Shown here in pieces: positions 21,019 to 33,216 of a stretch of DNA of 64,000 bases (position 1 is its first letter; every line of letters begins with the position of its first letter). The stretch is from contig NZ_RCVN01000004.1 in the NCBI RefSeq assembly GCF_003697915.1, forward strand, positions 124,001 to 188,000, in the 5' to 3' direction. The DNA comes from Staphylococcus pseudoxylosus (GTDB lineage Bacteria; Bacillota; Bacilli; Staphylococcales; Staphylococcaceae). The notes under the pieces are model-generated. The model had not been told where the DNA came from and made no database searches. It worked only from the letters and a program-made list of their open reading frames with translations. Both the position numbers and the translations under genes were made by a program.

Positions 21019-21612
21019 TTATTCAACAATATCGATTGAATCAATTGTAATATCATATAATGGTTTGTCTTGTGGACCTACTTTTGTATTAGCAATGTCT
21101 TCTAATGTAGTTTTACCTTCAATTAATTGACCAAATACAGTATGTTTTTGATCTAACCAAGGTGTGCCACCAGTTTCACCGTAAGCTTTTACAATCGGCT
21201 CTGGCCAACCACCGTCTGCTAATTGGCTCAGCATTGATTCTGGCACTTCATTCATTTGAACAATGAAGAATTGAGAACCATTTGTATTTGGACCTGCATT
21301 TGCCATTGAAAGTGCACCGTAGATATTAAACGCTTCTCTTGAAAACTCATCTTCAAAAGGTCCACCGTAAATACTTTCGCCACCCATGCCTGTAGCAGTT
21401 GGATCTCCACCTTGTACCATAAAGTCGTTGATTACACGGTGGAAAGTAACGCCATTATAATAACCATTTTTAGCATGTGTAACAAAGTTTTCTACTGTTT
21501 TGGGTGCAACATCAGGTAATAATTTAAAGGTCATATCTCCCTTATTTGTATGCATTACCATTTTAATTTCATTGTCATTTATTTCTGAGTTCAATTGAGG
21601 ATAGTTCGTCAT
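21019..21612 (-). CDS. ppiB: Peptidyl-prolyl cis-trans isomerase (cyclophilin)
   Basis: Cytoplasmic cyclophilin that speeds proline isomerisation in folding. The start is ATG 21612 (MTNYPQ), after GGAGAA; an upstream in-frame ATG at 21657 has no ribosome site. The 197-residue product matches the staphylococcal form, with [14 protein letters not shown] (catalytic Arg and Phe) near residue 65, [19 protein letters not shown] near 105, and [14 protein letters not shown] near 155. There is no signal peptide. It is divergent from kapB with only 67 bases between starts, so the promoters must be close together. Confidence 0.95.
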   Translation of the reverse strand: MTNYPQLNSEINDNEIKMVMHTNKGDMTFKLLPDVAPKTVENFVTHAKNGYYNGVTFHRVINDFMVQGGDPTATGMGGESIYGGPFEDEFSREAFNIYGALSMANAGPNTNGSQFFIVQMNEVPESMLSQLADGGWPEPIVKAYGETGGTPWLDQKHTVFGQLIEGKTTLEDIANTKVGPQDKPLYDITIDSIDIVE

Positions 21613-21679
21613 TTTTATTCTCCATTTCATGTTAAGATGATATATGTATTCTAACACAAAAGAAGGGATGTATTGAATT

Positions 21680-22060
21680 ATGTTATACCGTTTTTCACAT
21701 AAAACTGGCAGTTATGGCGTAACAATTAAGGAAGAAAAAGAAAATAGCGTTCTCGTTCAAGTTGAACAAGTAATTAATCACCCTAAACAAGGAGATTTAC
21801 ACAATCCTACGGAAACTGAAAATGTGTTTTTCCATGAACGTAAAGCACTTAGTCATTATGAAAAGCGCTATACGACAAAATCACATCTTAGAGCGTTCAA
21901 TGTAGAAACTATGCCTTACACAGAATCATTACAACAAGCTATATCTAAATTAGAAGCGAAATTAAAAACTCAAAATACATTGCACGCAACTATGTCGCTC
22001 GACAATTTACAGCGACTAAAGCATGATTATTCCATTCAATATAAACAAAATTTTGAATAA
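21680..22060 (+). CDS. kapB: KapB-like kinase-associated protein
   Basis: 126 residues, soluble, matching the Bacillus KapB family, N-terminal half VKIxxxx-like beta segment ([28 protein letters not shown]) and [12 protein letters not shown]. In B. subtilis KapB is needed for KinB signalling in sporulation. Staphylococci do not sporulate and I see no KinB here, so the role must differ and is unknown. The ATG is 13 bases after AAGGG, a slightly long spacing. It precedes the mnh operon, with a separate mnh promoter between them. Confidence 0.8.
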   Translation: MLYRFSHKTGSYGVTIKEEKENSVLVQVEQVINHPKQGDLHNPTETENVFFHERKALSHYEKRYTTKSHLRAFNVETMPYTESLQQAISKLEAKLKTQNTLHATMSLDNLQRLKHDYSIQYKQNFE

Positions 22061-22124
22061 AAATACCGTGTTTCTTCTTATTTAATAAAACATCTAACAC
22101 AAGTGTTTCAAGGCTTCCTGACGT

Positions 22125-22153
22125 TTTTCAGAATAGTCTACTTCATGTATAAT
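22125..22153 (+). promoter_or_regulatory. mnh operon promoter
   Basis: TTTTCA, 17 bases, TATAAT, 36 bases before mnhA. A second TATAAT at 22159-22164 could be an alternative -10. Confidence 0.5.
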
Positions 22154-22188
22154 GGTTTTATAATACACTTTTAAAGGAGGATAAAATA

Positions 22189-24606
22189 ATGAGTTTGTTA
22201 CATATATCGGTGCTTTTACCGTTAATATTCGCACTCATTATTCCAATTGTATATCGTTTTTATAAACGCATACATTTAGGATGGTTTGTGTTACCTATCC
22301 CCGTCGTCTTATTTATATATTTCCTATCATATATTTCGACAACCATGTCAGGAAATAACATAATGCAAAAAGCCAATTGGATGCCTCACTTCGGTATGAA
22401 TTTTAATTTATACGTTGACGGTTTAGGCTTATTATTCAGTTTGTTAATAACTAGCATAGGTAGTTTAATTATACTTTATTCTATAAGTTATTTAAGTCGA
22501 CAAGAGCAACTGGGGAATTTTTATTGTTATCTATTGCTCTTTATGGGTGCTATGTTAGGTGTTGTATTATCAGATAATTTAATTATCTTATATTTATTTT
22601 GGGAATTAACTTCATTTTCTAGTTTCCTACTCATCTCATTTTGGCGTGATAAGCAAGCATCTATATATGGTGCTCAAAAATCCATGCTCGTTACGGTATT
22701 CGGAGGATTGTCGCTTTTAGGTGGCATTATTTTACTTTCAATCGCCGGTGGGACAACAAGTATTCAAGAATTAATTCACAATGTTTCTGAAATTCAAACT
22801 AGCCCATTTTTTATTCTTTCAATGATTTTAGTTTTAATTGGGGCTATTACCAAATCGGCACAATTTCCATTTTACATATGGTTACCAGATGCCATGGAAG
22901 CACCAACGCCGGTAAGTGCTTACCTACACTCAGCAACAATGGTTAAAGCTGGTCTTTATTTAGTTGCGCGAGTGACACCCATTTTCGCTGTTTCGCAAGG
23001 TTGGATTTGGTCAGTAACTTTGATTGGTCTAATTACATTATTATGGGCATCTTTTAATGCTACAAAACAGCAAGATTTAAAAGGTATTTTAGCATTTTCT
23101 ACAGTTTCACAATTAGGTATGATTATGTCTATGTTAGGTATCGGAGCAGTTAGCTATCATTTTGAAGGCTCTGAAAGTCAACTTTATGTTGCTGCATTTA
23201 CTGCTGCTGTTTTCCATTTAATTAACCACGCCACTTTTAAAGGCGCGTTATTTATGGTAACTGGTGCCATCGATCACTCAACAGGCACACGTGATGTAAA
23301 TAAATTAGGTGGACTATTAACTATCATGCCGATTTCATTTACGATTACAATCATCACTTCATTAAGTATGGCTGGTATACCGCCATTTAATGGTTTTTTA
23401 TCTAAAGAGTCATTTTTAGAAAGCATGATTGAAATTACAAATGCTAATCTATTTAGCTTAAATACACTTGGGATATTAATTCCTATTATCGCAATTATTG
23501 GCAGTATTTTTACATTTGTTTATTCTGTCAGATTTATTGGTCAAATCTTTTTAGGTAGTCATAAAGCTGATGAATTACCTAAAAAAGCTCATGAAGTATC
23601 TATACTCATGCTAATTTCACCAGCTATTTTAGCTATATTAGTTATTGTGTTTGGTTTCTTCCCATCAATATTAACTGGCACAATCATTGATCCTGCAGTA
23701 AATGCAATTAGCCAAACAACAGGCAAACCTGCAGAATTTCATATGTTCCATGGCTTTACGCTAGCATTCTTCTCAACCATTGTTATTTACGTTGTAGGTA
23801 TTCTACTCATATTAACTTTTGGTTATTGGATCCGTTTATTGCATTTACAACCTACTAAGCTCACATTAAATTATTGGTATGATAAATTTGGCGAAGTTAC
23901 TCCGGATTATTCAGGTAAATTTACCGACGCTTATGTCACTGGATTTACTCGTAATAATTTAATTATTATCTTTGTTTCATTAATAGTAATTACGTTAGTA
24001 ACACTTTTAGTTACACCATTTAATATTGACTTTAAAGATGTCAGTGCAGTACGTCCGTTTGAATTAATCATTGTAGTATTAATTATTACCGCTGCTTCTA
24101 TGATTATATTTGCTAAATCTAGATTATTTAGCATTATCATGGCTAGCGCTGTAGGTTATTCTGTTGCCATATTCTTTATTTTCTTTGGCGCACCAGATTT
24201 AGCCCTTACACAATTTGTAGTTGAATCTATTTCTACTGCACTGTTCTTATTATGTTTCTATCACTTACCTAATTTAAATAGACATAAAGAAACACGTTCT
24301 TTTAAATTAGTAAATATTGTTATTGCAGTCTGCGCGGGTATCGTTGTAACGGTACTTGGTTTAATTGCTTATGGTAATAGACATTTTGGCTCTATCGCTG
24401 AATTTTACAAATCAAATGTTTATGACTTAGCCCATGGTACCAATATGGTTAACGTTATCCTTGTTGACTTCCGTGGTACCGATACTTTATTTGAATCTGC
24501 AGTACTTGGTATTGCCGGTTTAGGTGTGTATACAATGATTAAATTACGTACAAATAATAATAAAAATGATGAAGGAGGTAAAAACGTTGAACAGACAGAA
24601 AAATAA
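22189..24606 (+). CDS. mnhA1: Na+/H+ antiporter subunit A
   Basis: Largest subunit of the hetero-oligomeric Mrp/Mnh Na+/H+ antiporter, homologous to the NuoL subunit of complex I at its N terminus and to MrpB-like domains at its C terminus. It is 805 residues with about 20 membrane segments. Conserved helices are visible: [15 protein letters not shown] near residue 135 with the key glutamate, [34 protein letters not shown] near 225, and [13 protein letters not shown] near 345. AAAGGAGG precedes the ATG. It is the first of seven overlapping genes in standard A-G order, the locus called mnh1 in S. aureus. Confidence 0.95.
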   Translation: MSLLHISVLLPLIFALIIPIVYRFYKRIHLGWFVLPIPVVLFIYFLSYISTTMSGNNIMQKANWMPHFGMNFNLYVDGLGLLFSLLITSIGSLIILYSISYLSRQEQLGNFYCYLLLFMGAMLGVVLSDNLIILYLFWELTSFSSFLLISFWRDKQASIYGAQKSMLVTVFGGLSLLGGIILLSIAGGTTSIQELIHNVSEIQTSPFFILSMILVLIGAITKSAQFPFYIWLPDAMEAPTPVSAYLHSATMVKAGLYLVARVTPIFAVSQGWIWSVTLIGLITLLWASFNATKQQDLKGILAFSTVSQLGMIMSMLGIGAVSYHFEGSESQLYVAAFTAAVFHLINHATFKGALFMVTGAIDHSTGTRDVNKLGGLLTIMPISFTITIITSLSMAGIPPFNGFLSKESFLESMIEITNANLFSLNTLGILIPIIAIIGSIFTFVYSVRFIGQIFLGSHKADELPKKAHEVSILMLISPAILAILVIVFGFFPSILTGTIIDPAVNAISQTTGKPAEFHMFHGFTLAFFSTIVIYVVGILLILTFGYWIRLLHLQPTKLTLNYWYDKFGEVTPDYSGKFTDAYVTGFTRNNLIIIFVSLIVITLVTLLVTPFNIDFKDVSAVRPFELIIVVLIITAASMIIFAKSRLFSIIMASAVGYSVAIFFIFFGAPDLALTQFVVESISTALFLLCFYHLPNLNRHKETRSFKLVNIVIAVCAGIVVTVLGLIAYGNRHFGSIAEFYKSNVYDLAHGTNMVNVILVDFRGTDTLFESAVLGIAGLGVYTMIKLRTNNNKNDEGGKNVEQTEK

Positions 24607-25015
24607 TTTAATCTTTCAATATTCAGCAGTTGTTATCTTCTTTCTCATCGTGATGTTTGGCTTATATTTATTTTTAGCTGGACATTATACACCAGGTGGT
24701 GGTTTCGTAGGAGGTTTATTACTTTCTAGTGCACTCGTGATTATTACAGTAGCTTTTGATATAAAAACGATGCGTAAAATTTTTCCTTGGGACTTTAAAA
24801 AATTAATCGGTATTGGCTTTTTCTTTTGTCTAGCCACGCCAATGGCAAGTTGGTTTTATCATAAAAACTTTTTCACGCATACACCATTTGAAATCCCACT
24901 AGTAATTTTAAAACCAATGGAAATGCATACTGCTACATTTTTTGATTTAGGCGTATTATGCGCTGTTGTAGGTACAATAATGGCTATCATATTAGCGATT
25001 GGAGAGAATGAGTAA
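24587..25015 (+). CDS. mnhB1: Na+/H+ antiporter subunit B
   Basis: Membrane subunit of the Mnh complex, 142 residues. The start is TTG 24587 (MNRQKNN), 7 bases after GAAGGAGG; an ATG at 24566 includes the Shine-Dalgarno in its reading frame and is rejected. The TTG start gives exactly the S. aureus length and N terminus. Four membrane segments are present, with the family motif [13 protein letters not shown] near residue 30. It overlaps the mnhA1 end by 20 bases and its stop shares an A with the mnhC1 ATG (TAATG). Confidence 0.94.
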   Translation: MNRQKNNLIFQYSAVVIFFLIVMFGLYLFLAGHYTPGGGFVGGLLLSSALVIITVAFDIKTMRKIFPWDFKKLIGIGFFFCLATPMASWFYHKNFFTHTPFEIPLVILKPMEMHTATFFDLGVLCAVVGTIMAIILAIGENE

Positions 25016-25362
25016 TGGAAATAGTTATGATTTTTGTTTGTGGTATTCTCACTGCAATGAGCGTCTATCTCATTCTTTCTAAAAGTTTGATACGCATCAT
25101 TATTGGGACTACTTTACAAACGCACACAGCCAATTTATTTTTAATTACTATGGGTGGCCTTAAAAAAGGTGAAGTGCCTATTTATGAAAAAGGAATCACT
25201 TCTTATGTAGACCCGATTCCACAGGCATTAATACTTACAGCTATAGTAATTTCGTTTTCTGTAACAGCATTTTTCTTAGTGTTAGCTTTTAGAAGTTATA
25301 AAGAATTAGGTACAGACAACGTAGAAAGTATGAAAGGAGTGCTAGACAATGATAGAGAGTAA
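25015..25362 (+). CDS. mnhC1: Na+/H+ antiporter subunit C
   Basis: NuoK-like membrane subunit, 115 residues, three membrane helices. Visible are the NuoK-type segment [24 protein letters not shown] near residue 25 and [23 protein letters not shown] near 65. The ATG overlaps the mnhB1 stop, and the end overlaps mnhD1 by 14 bases. It works only as part of the complex with MnhA and MnhD. Confidence 0.94.
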   Translation: MEIVMIFVCGILTAMSVYLILSKSLIRIIIGTTLQTHTANLFLITMGGLKKGEVPIYEKGITSYVDPIPQALILTAIVISFSVTAFFLVLAFRSYKELGTDNVESMKGVLDNDRE

Positions 25363-26845
25363 TCTCATTATTTCATTACTCGTCATACCAATGATTACTA
25401 TTATCGCACTCATATTCATTGGTAAGCGCCCTAGGATAAAGCGCTACGTTGCCTTATCAGGTACAGCAATTACATTAATTTTTGCTATTATTAATTTCCA
25501 GAATGTACTTAAAGATGGCCCTATCACATTAGAATTAGGTTCATGGGAAGCGCCATATAGTATTGTCTTTGTCCTTGATATCTTTAGTGCCTTACTTGTC
25601 ATCACCAGTTTGATTATAACGATGTTAATCATCCTTTATTCTTATCAATCTGTAGGTATAGAGCGCGAAACGTACTACTATTATTTCGCAGTGATGTTTA
25701 TGGTTACAGGTATAATTGGATCATTTATTACTGGAGATATATTCAACTTATTTGTATTCTTTGAAGTATTCCTTTTAGCCTCATATATCTTGTTAGTTAT
25801 AGGCGGAACCAAAATACAATTAAGTGAAACTATTAAATATGTACTTATCAATGTAACTTCATCAGCTTTCTTCGTTATAGCTGTAGCTATGCTCTACTCT
25901 GTAGTTGGTACTTTGAATTTAGCTGATATTAGTGAAAAGATAAACCAACTACCTGCTGAAGATAGCGGTATAATAACAATCGTATTTATCATGTTTATCT
26001 TTGTTTTTGCAACTAAAGCTGGTGCATTTCCAATGTATATCTGGTTGCCAGGTGCATACTATGCCCCACCGATTGCAATTATCGCTTTCTTTGGTGCTTT
26101 ATTAACAAAAGTAGGCGTATATGCCATTGCGAGAACAGCTAGTTTGTTCTTTAATGATTCATCGAACTTCTCATTTTATACAATATTATTCCTAGCATTA
26201 CTCACTATTATTTTCGGGTGTGTTGGTGCTGTCAGCTATTTTGATACTAAAAAAATCATACTTTATAACATCGTAATTGCTGTCGGCGTTATCCTAGTTG
26301 GTATTGCTATGATGAATCAAGCAGGTATGATGGGTGCGATTTACTATACACTACACGATATGTTAGTAAAAGCAGCACTATTTTTCTTAATAGGAGTTAT
26401 GTATAAAATTACGAAAACACATGATTTACGTAAATATGGCGGTCTGATTAAAGATTATCCAGTTTTAGGATGGACATTCTTTATCGCTGCACTAAGTTTA
26501 GCGGGCATACCGCCACTAAGTGGCTTTTATGGTAAATTTTATATCGTACAAGCTACATTTGAAAAAGGATTTTACTTAAGCGGTATTGTTGTTTTACTTT
26601 CAAGTTTAGTAGTACTTTATTCTGTTATTCGTATTTTCTTATTAGGCTTTTTCGGAAAATCTGAAGGTTATCACGTAAATCCTAAGTTGCAGTATAAAGG
26701 CATACTTACAATAGCAATCATTTCAGTCGTGATCACAGTTGTTTTCGGACTTTCTGCAGATTGGTTGCAACCAATTATTAAAGATGCTGCTGAGACATTC
26801 TACAATCCTAGTATCTATAGAGACGCAGTATTGGGAGGTAAATAA
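25349..26845 (+). CDS. mnhD1: Na+/H+ antiporter subunit D
   Basis: NuoN/NuoM-like proton-channel subunit, 498 residues, about 14 membrane helices. Key family segments are [18 protein letters not shown] near residue 135 with the conserved glutamate, [22 protein letters not shown] near 215 with the conserved lysine, and [14 protein letters not shown] near 335. GAAAGGAG precedes the ATG inside mnhC1, and the genes overlap by 14 bases. The stop TAA is followed at once by the mnhE1 start. Confidence 0.95.
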   Translation: MIESNLIISLLVIPMITIIALIFIGKRPRIKRYVALSGTAITLIFAIINFQNVLKDGPITLELGSWEAPYSIVFVLDIFSALLVITSLIITMLIILYSYQSVGIERETYYYYFAVMFMVTGIIGSFITGDIFNLFVFFEVFLLASYILLVIGGTKIQLSETIKYVLINVTSSAFFVIAVAMLYSVVGTLNLADISEKINQLPAEDSGIITIVFIMFIFVFATKAGAFPMYIWLPGAYYAPPIAIIAFFGALLTKVGVYAIARTASLFFNDSSNFSFYTILFLALLTIIFGCVGAVSYFDTKKIILYNIVIAVGVILVGIAMMNQAGMMGAIYYTLHDMLVKAALFFLIGVMYKITKTHDLRKYGGLIKDYPVLGWTFFIAALSLAGIPPLSGFYGKFYIVQATFEKGFYLSGIVVLLSSLVVLYSVIRIFLLGFFGKSEGYHVNPKLQYKGILTIAIISVVITVVFGLSADWLQPIIKDAAETFYNPSIYRDAVLGGK

Positions 26846-26846
26846 T

Positions 26847-27953
<1,107 letters not shown>

Positions 27954-28014
27954 AAACAATTTATTAGGATTTGGTTAAATACATTTCTCCATCTCCTAGT
28001 ACTGATTATAAAAT

Positions 28015-28052
28015 AAAAAAGTGGGAGAGACATGTGTCTCTCCCGCTTTTTT
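28015..28052 (+). terminator. mnh operon terminator
   Basis: AAAAAAGTGGGAGAGACA pairs with TGTCTCTCCCGCTTTTTT (one wobble). The hairpin ends in six T residues and carries the GAGACA core. Confidence 0.85.
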
Positions 28053-28106
28053 ATTTTTCAAACATTTTAGACAATCAATATACTCATAATTTATTTACAA
28101 AATGAG

Positions 28107-28135
28107 TTGTTATAAAGGATATTACATGATATATT
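28107..28135 (+). promoter_or_regulatory. Promoter of the flavoprotein gene
   Basis: TTGTTA, 17 bases, TATATT. The -10 is the left edge of the palindrome at 28130-28162, so a bound repressor would block RNA polymerase. Confidence 0.55.
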
Positions 28136-28162
28136 AAATCGTAATAATTACGATTTAATATA
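28130..28162. promoter_or_regulatory. Perfect Zur-type operator
   Basis: A 33-bp perfect palindrome (16-base arms, one central base). Its core TCGTAATAATTACGA (28139-28153) equals the 7-1-7 consensus TCGTAATNATTACGA described for the zinc repressor Zur of Bacillus. It differs from the Fur (TGATAAT-N-ATTATCA) and PerR (TTATAAT-N-ATTATAA) boxes at the diagnostic positions. It overlaps the -10 and start point of the following gene. Confidence 0.8.
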
Positions 28163-28177
28163 AACAGGAGTGTTTTT

Positions 28178-29377
28178 ATGACAACATGGACTATTATTGG
28201 TGGCGGATTACATGCTGTAACTATCGCTATTAAATTAAGATCTTTAGGTTTAAAGGCATCACAATTATCAATGATTGACCCAAATCCTAATTTATGTGCA
28301 CAATTCGATCATTTTTCACAACGTATCGACATGCCTTATTTACGTTCACCCTGTGTACACCACGTACACCCTAACCCTTTTCACCTAAATCAATATGCTA
28401 AAAAAATGCATTATACAAATGCTGCATTTGGACAATACAAACGACCTAATCGAAATATGTTTATGGACCACACACATGATTTAATTCACTCATATCATTT
28501 AAATTCATGTCATATTCAAGGATATGTCAGTGATATTAAGATGAATAAACAACAATGGCACATGCAATTGAACAATCAAAGCTGGATCAGTTCAGACCAT
28601 GTAGTAGTTGCATTTGGTTGTAATCATGAAATATATGTTCCTAAACTATTTCAAAATCAACCTGACATTTCTCACATTTTTGAAAATGAACAAAATCATT
28701 ATGCAGGTACATCTCATGTCATTGGTAGCGGTATTTCTGCAGCTCACCTCACGTTAAGGCTTTTAAAGGAAAATAGTAATAATCAGATTCATTTATGGAT
28801 GAATAAAGCTATAGATGTTCATGACTTTGATGCAGATCCTGGATGGCTAGGACCTAAAAATATGAAAAAATTTAGTGCTATGCAATCCTCTATTGATCGT
28901 TTAAACATTATTAAAAACGAGAGACATAAAGGCTCTATGCCAAAAGAACTAGAATTAAGACTTAAAAAGTATATTAAAGACGGTCGTCTTAAAATACATA
29001 TCAACGAAATAGCAGATATAGTGAATCACCATATTTGCACTGACACTTATTGTATACATTACGACCATATATTATTAGCTACAGGCTTTAAAGAAACGAT
29101 TATGCAACAACCTTTAATCCAGCAATTAATAACAGAATATCAAGCTCCTGTATGTAGCTGTGGACTACCTTCAATTACACCAACTTTAGAATGGCTCCCT
29201 AACCTTTATGTAAGCGGTGGATTGGCTGATTTAGAACTTGGACCATTTGCACGCAATATTATGGGAGGACGTGAAGCCTCATTAAGAATCGGTGAAGCTT
29301 TCGAACACAAACAGTTCAACCAATCACAGCAACATTATTATCATTGTGAACCTTTAAATACCAAACAAACCATATGA
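28178..29377 (+). CDS. FAD/NAD(P)-binding protein, likely zinc-regulated
   Basis: 399 residues, soluble. FAD-binding GGGLHA is at residues 8-13, a second dinucleotide fold VIGSGISAA around residue 183, and DHILLATGF at about 296-304. That last motif resembles the D-x3-(L/F)-ATG-Y motif of N-hydroxylating flavin monooxygenases (lysine/ornithine hydroxylases), with Phe in place of Tyr. The protein is rich in His and has Cys pairs (CTDTYC, CSC). AGGAG precedes the ATG. The perfect Zur box on its promoter suggests expression under zinc starvation. I do not recall this gene at the S. aureus locus, so it looks like an accessory insertion between mnh and the thioesterase. The substrate is unknown; a reductase or dehydrogenase role is also possible. 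Confidence 0.75.
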   Translation: MTTWTIIGGGLHAVTIAIKLRSLGLKASQLSMIDPNPNLCAQFDHFSQRIDMPYLRSPCVHHVHPNPFHLNQYAKKMHYTNAAFGQYKRPNRNMFMDHTHDLIHSYHLNSCHIQGYVSDIKMNKQQWHMQLNNQSWISSDHVVVAFGCNHEIYVPKLFQNQPDISHIFENEQNHYAGTSHVIGSGISAAHLTLRLLKENSNNQIHLWMNKAIDVHDFDADPGWLGPKNMKKFSAMQSSIDRLNIIKNERHKGSMPKELELRLKKYIKDGRLKIHINEIADIVNHHICTDTYCIHYDHILLATGFKETIMQQPLIQQLITEYQAPVCSCGLPSITPTLEWLPNLYVSGGLADLELGPFARNIMGGREASLRIGEAFEHKQFNQSQQHYYHCEPLNTKQTI

Positions 29378-29474
29378 CTTTTTTGACGAGACACTTGAAG
29401 GAACTAGGCAAGCTGAAGATTACAGGCCCAAGTTGTCCCCAAGAAAGCAACCCAACAATACGAAATATTGAATA

Positions 29475-29514
29475 AAAAAGCACTCAGATGATTTAATTCA
29501 TCTGAGTGCTTTTT
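29475..29514. terminator. Bidirectional terminator
   Basis: AAAAGCACTCAGATGA and TCATCTGAGTGCTTTT form a perfect 16-bp stem, serving the flavoprotein gene on one side and the thioesterase gene on the other. Confidence 0.85.
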
Positions 29515-29553
29515 GTCTGGGCTTTATGCCCCCAAGCTCTTTATTGTTATTAA

Positions 29554-29931
29554 TTAACGTTTTAATGGTTTTATAGCAATAGTACCTCGCATTACACAAA
29601 TTAATCTATCTTTATCATCTTTGATATCAATAGACCATACCTGTGTGGTTTTTCCTTCATGAATAATCGTAGCAGTTGCAAATATAGTCCCTTCAGTAGT
29701 TGAACCGATATGATTGCCATTCATTTCTAAACCAAGTGGTACATATTGCTCAGTATCAATTAAATAAGCAGCTCCCATCGAACATGCTGTTTCACCAAGT
29801 GCTAGACTCGCACCTCCATGCAGATAGCCAAAAGGCTGTTTTACATTGTCTGTCACAGGCATAGACATTACCATTAAACCACGTTCTTGTTTCACAACTT
29901 TAATATCTAACGCATCTAACATATTAGCCAT
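29554..29931 (-). CDS. Hotdog-fold acyl-CoA thioesterase (PaaI/MenI type)
   Basis: 125 residues. The hotdog thioesterase signature FGYLHGGASLALGETACSMGA near residue 33 carries the catalytic Glu and the His-Gly-Gly turn; EMNGNHIGST near 68 is also typical. Such proteins hydrolyse phenylacetyl-CoA-like or 1,4-dihydroxy-2-naphthoyl-CoA substrates; which one applies here cannot be told. GAGGTGACACA precedes the ATG. It lies 29 bases downstream of the antiporter gene in the same direction, so both probably share a message. Confidence 0.88.
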   Translation of the reverse strand: MANMLDALDIKVVKQERGLMVMSMPVTDNVKQPFGYLHGGASLALGETACSMGAAYLIDTEQYVPLGLEMNGNHIGSTTEGTIFATATIIHEGKTTQVWSIDIKDDKDRLICVMRGTIAIKPLKR

Positions 29932-29960
29932 TGTGTCACCTCATTTTCTTTATATACCTT

Positions 29961-31277
29961 TTATAGTACCATAGCAGCAATTGTTCCAAAAATAATTAAT
30001 GGAATATTGTAGAATAGAAAGTTAGGTATACAAGTATCTCTAATGTGGTCATGTTGTCCATCAACATCCAAACCTGCAGTAGGACCAAGCGTAGAATCAC
30101 TGGCTGGCGAACCTGAATCTCCTAATGCACTGGCTGTACCAATTAAGGCAATTAATCCCATTGTGCTTAATCCTAACGATTCTCCTAAAGGTACAAATAA
30201 TGTAGCAATGATTGGAATAGTGGCAAATGACGAACCAATACCTAAGGTAACTACTAAACCAATTATATACATCACAATGATACTAACTAATTTGTTATCC
30301 CCTATAACTCCACTTAATCCCTCTACAAGTCTGTTAATATCTCCAGTTTCATTCATTACTCCTGCAAAACCATTTGCAGACAATATCACTACTCCGATAA
30401 ACGACATGATTTTTATACCATCAACAAATTGCTTGTCTAATTCTGTCCATTTATATGCTCTTGAAACAAAGAATACAAGCACACCTGCTAATGCACCAAA
30501 GATCATAGAGTCTGTTAATAATTGCACTAAGAATGTTACTATAATTGAAATCACAGTAACTACAAGTACATAGGGTTTAATTTCTATTTGACTATTATCT
30601 TTAATTTCTTCATGTTGAATGTATTTTCTTGGCTTTCTATAATAAAAGATACCTGCAACCAATCCAAAAATATAACCTAAAGATGGAATAATCATCGCTT
30701 TCCAAATCATGTCCATTTCAATTGGGTGATTTGCTTTGGTAAAACCATTTTGAATAATTTGGTGGAATATTTGACCAAAACCAAAAGGTAATAAAACATA
30801 TGGCCAACATAAACCAAATCCTATAATAATTGCTATTTGTCTTCTATCTATATTCAGTTCATTAAACAAACTAATTAACGGTGGTATTACAATGGGAATA
30901 AACGCAATATGGACGGGTATTAAGTTCTGACTCATAATGCTCATCACTAATAAAGCTAATATGATGATCACTTTCACTTTAATACGTGACATCTTGCTAT
31001 TTTCAGCATGGATACCATTTATAATCTTATTCACTAAATAATCGGTAATTCCACTATAAGAAATAAGCGCTGCAAAGCCACCAAGCAATGCATAACTTAG
31101 TGCTACTTCTGCACCATCTACAATATTCTTACCAAAAACAGACACGATATCTGAAACACTCATACCTGCAATTAATCCACCTACTAAGGCACTGATAAAC
31201 AAACTGATTACTACATTTAATCTACATAAACATAAAATAATCATCAGTACCACTGCTATTACTACAGCATTTATCAC
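29961..31277 (-). CDS. Na+/H+ antiporter family permease (YuiF type)
   Basis: Integral membrane protein with about 11 helices, 438 residues from GTG 31277, which follows AAAGGAG by 9 bases. An in-frame GTG at 31298 would include that site and is less likely. Family segments are SQNLIPVHIAFIPIVIPPL near residue 120, GFGLCWPYVLLPFGFGQIF near 155, and GTASALGDSGSPASDSTLGPTAGLDVDGQHDHIRDTCIPNF near the C terminus. Annotated relatives are called Na+/H+ antiporters, but amino-acid transport has been proposed for some. Its substrate is uncertain. Confidence 0.8.
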   Translation of the reverse strand: MINAVVIAVVLMIILCLCRLNVVISLFISALVGGLIAGMSVSDIVSVFGKNIVDGAEVALSYALLGGFAALISYSGITDYLVNKIINGIHAENSKMSRIKVKVIIILALLVMSIMSQNLIPVHIAFIPIVIPPLISLFNELNIDRRQIAIIIGFGLCWPYVLLPFGFGQIFHQIIQNGFTKANHPIEMDMIWKAMIIPSLGYIFGLVAGIFYYRKPRKYIQHEEIKDNSQIEIKPYVLVVTVISIIVTFLVQLLTDSMIFGALAGVLVFFVSRAYKWTELDKQFVDGIKIMSFIGVVILSANGFAGVMNETGDINRLVEGLSGVIGDNKLVSIIVMYIIGLVVTLGIGSSFATIPIIATLFVPLGESLGLSTMGLIALIGTASALGDSGSPASDSTLGPTAGLDVDGQHDHIRDTCIPNFLFYNIPLIIFGTIAAMVL

Positions 31278-31503
31278 AAAGCACAACTCCTTTACCACGT
31301 TATCGAACTAAAGCATCATGAGAACTATATTATCAATAACTTGAGCACTTGTCAAACACAACAAAGAATTTATTCATAGATTTCATATGCTTCATTTAAT
31401 AGTTAATAGTATGATGTTTACTTTTGGATCTCAAAAAGCCTACTAACGCACGATTAATAGCATTACTATTTTATCTCTTTTAGTGATTAAAAACTAAAAA
31501 AGC
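31278..31503. other. Gene-free stretch upstream of the permease
   Basis: Part of a 383-base gap (31278-31660). It should hold the permease promoter, but I see no convincing -35/-10 pair or operator. Confidence 0.4.
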
Positions 31504-31545
31504 GGAAGTATGAAATCAATATTATAAAATTAATTTCATACTTCC
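31504..31545 (-). terminator. pepA terminator
   Basis: GGAAGTATGAAAT pairs with ATTTCATACTTCC; on the minus strand it runs into GCTTTTTTAGTTTTT. Confidence 0.8.
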
Positions 31546-31660
31546 ACTCAAAAATAACTGTATTGCTGTTAATTTTTAAAGTATTAGTTATATTATAGTA
31601 TGAACAAAACGACCAATTAAAAGGGATACGTTATGTTAACGGTTTGCTAAACTTTCATAA

Positions 31661-33139
31661 TTATTTTAAATTGCGTAACCATTCAACTATAGTAGGAATT
31701 AAGTAGCCTGTCGGCCCTTTTGGACCTTTGTACGTATTTTTATTGATTGTTGCAGGGCCAGCTATGTCAAAATGCATATGAGGTGTATCTCCTGCAAAAT
31801 GATTGATAAATGTTGCTGCAAATAAAGCTTTGCCTTGGCCATTTGTGTGATTAACTAAGTCTGCAACATCACTATTTTTGATTAGATTACGTTCAGTCGT
31901 TGTCATAGGTAATTCAAATACAAATTCATCATTAGTCTGTGCATAATTAAGTATTGTTTGTAAGTGATTGGTAGCATTATGGTTAAACACGGCAGCCTTA
32001 TCATCTCCTAAAGCTACAATAGCTGCACCTGTTAATGTTGCAAAATCTAAAATTACTTGTGGCTGGAATTGATTCGCATAGAATACTGCATCACCTAATA
32101 CCAAGCGTCCTTCTGCATCTGTATTCAACACTTCAACTGATTCACCGCTTAAAGCGGTATATACATCATCCGGTTTCATTGCAGCTTCATTTATCATATT
32201 TTCTGCTGCAGCAATAACACCGACAATATTTATTTTCAATTTAAGTTTGCGAGCAACTTCTATGATTCCTACGACGTTAGCAGAGCCACACATATCGAAT
32301 TTCATCGTTTGCATGCCTACTTTTCCTTTTATAGAATAACCACCTGAATCATAAGTAATACCTTTACCTACTAATGCAATAGGTGCTTCATCTGTTTTTC
32401 CACCATTATATGTTAATGTAATGACTCTCGGTCCATGTTTAGACCCTTTACCAACTGCATGAATTAAGCCAAAGCCTTCATTTTGTAATGTCTCATGATC
32501 TTTAATATCAACTTCTACTTCTGTCTCTTTAAAATGTTCGTAAATAGTGTTTGCATAATATTCAGGAGTTAAAATGTTTGGTGGTATATTACTATAGTCA
32601 CGTGCTAAGTTTATTGAACTACCAATGATTTGACCTGCTTCAATAGATTTCAGTATGTCATCATTGTCTGTATGTATATCTAATGTTAATTCATAAGGCA
32701 TAGGTTTATCTGTTTTATAATTATCAAATTGATAAATCGCACGGTCGCCTTGTTGTCCAAATACCTCTGCGACTACATTACTAGATAAAGCTTGTGTTTC
32801 AAATGTTTCTAATTTAAAAGAGGCTTGTGTAATACGATTTTGTTTTAAATATTGAAATAGATTACCAAATATTTTTAAATAGTCGTTATACGTCAAGGTT
32901 TTTATATTACCCATGCCCACAGTAATCAGTTTTATATATTCATCTCGTATTGTGAACATCGTGCTAGAAACTGTACCAATATTAGTATTAACTATTTGAT
33001 TTTGCTTTAATAATTTTAATTGATCATTAATATTCTCATCATTAATAATGATTTCCCCTAGCTGATTTAAATGTTCAGGCAAACCGATAATCAGCGTATT
33101 TGTTGCTATGTCGTTGGTATTTTTTAAATTAACTAACAT
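31661..33139 (-). CDS. pepA: Leucyl (cytosol) aminopeptidase, M17 family
   Basis: Zinc/manganese aminopeptidase releasing N-terminal residues from peptides in the cytosol. It is 492 residues from ATG 33139 (MLVNLKN), 9 bases after AAAGGAG. A longer in-frame extension to 33235 lacks a ribosome site and runs into the ndh terminator. Metal-binding and catalytic motifs are clear: [15 protein letters not shown] near residue 256 and [13 protein letters not shown] near 340, with [11 protein letters not shown] between. It is a single gene with its own terminator. Confidence 0.95.
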   Translation of the reverse strand: MLVNLKNTNDIATNTLIIGLPEHLNQLGEIIINDENINDQLKLLKQNQIVNTNIGTVSSTMFTIRDEYIKLITVGMGNIKTLTYNDYLKIFGNLFQYLKQNRITQASFKLETFETQALSSNVVAEVFGQQGDRAIYQFDNYKTDKPMPYELTLDIHTDNDDILKSIEAGQIIGSSINLARDYSNIPPNILTPEYYANTIYEHFKETEVEVDIKDHETLQNEGFGLIHAVGKGSKHGPRVITLTYNGGKTDEAPIALVGKGITYDSGGYSIKGKVGMQTMKFDMCGSANVVGIIEVARKLKLKINIVGVIAAAENMINEAAMKPDDVYTALSGESVEVLNTDAEGRLVLGDAVFYANQFQPQVILDFATLTGAAIVALGDDKAAVFNHNATNHLQTILNYAQTNDEFVFELPMTTTERNLIKNSDVADLVNHTNGQGKALFAATFINHFAGDTPHMHFDIAGPATINKNTYKGPKGPTGYLIPTIVEWLRNLK

Positions 33140-33216
33140 ATAACATCTCTCCTTTATTAGTTTGAACTTCTTTTTAATGCATTTTAAAGCAATACGATTA
33201 AAAAGTGTAATAAAAA

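Noticed and set aside
29378..29474. Slightly GC-richer sequence after the flavoprotein gene, thought to be a gene remnant
   Set aside because: Short frames in it do not resemble any protein and there is no second copy in the window.
30043..30573. Plus-strand open frame of 176 codons opposite the YuiF-type permease
   Set aside because: Shadow of a membrane-protein gene (Pro/Ser/Thr-rich antisense of hydrophobic codons), no ribosome site.
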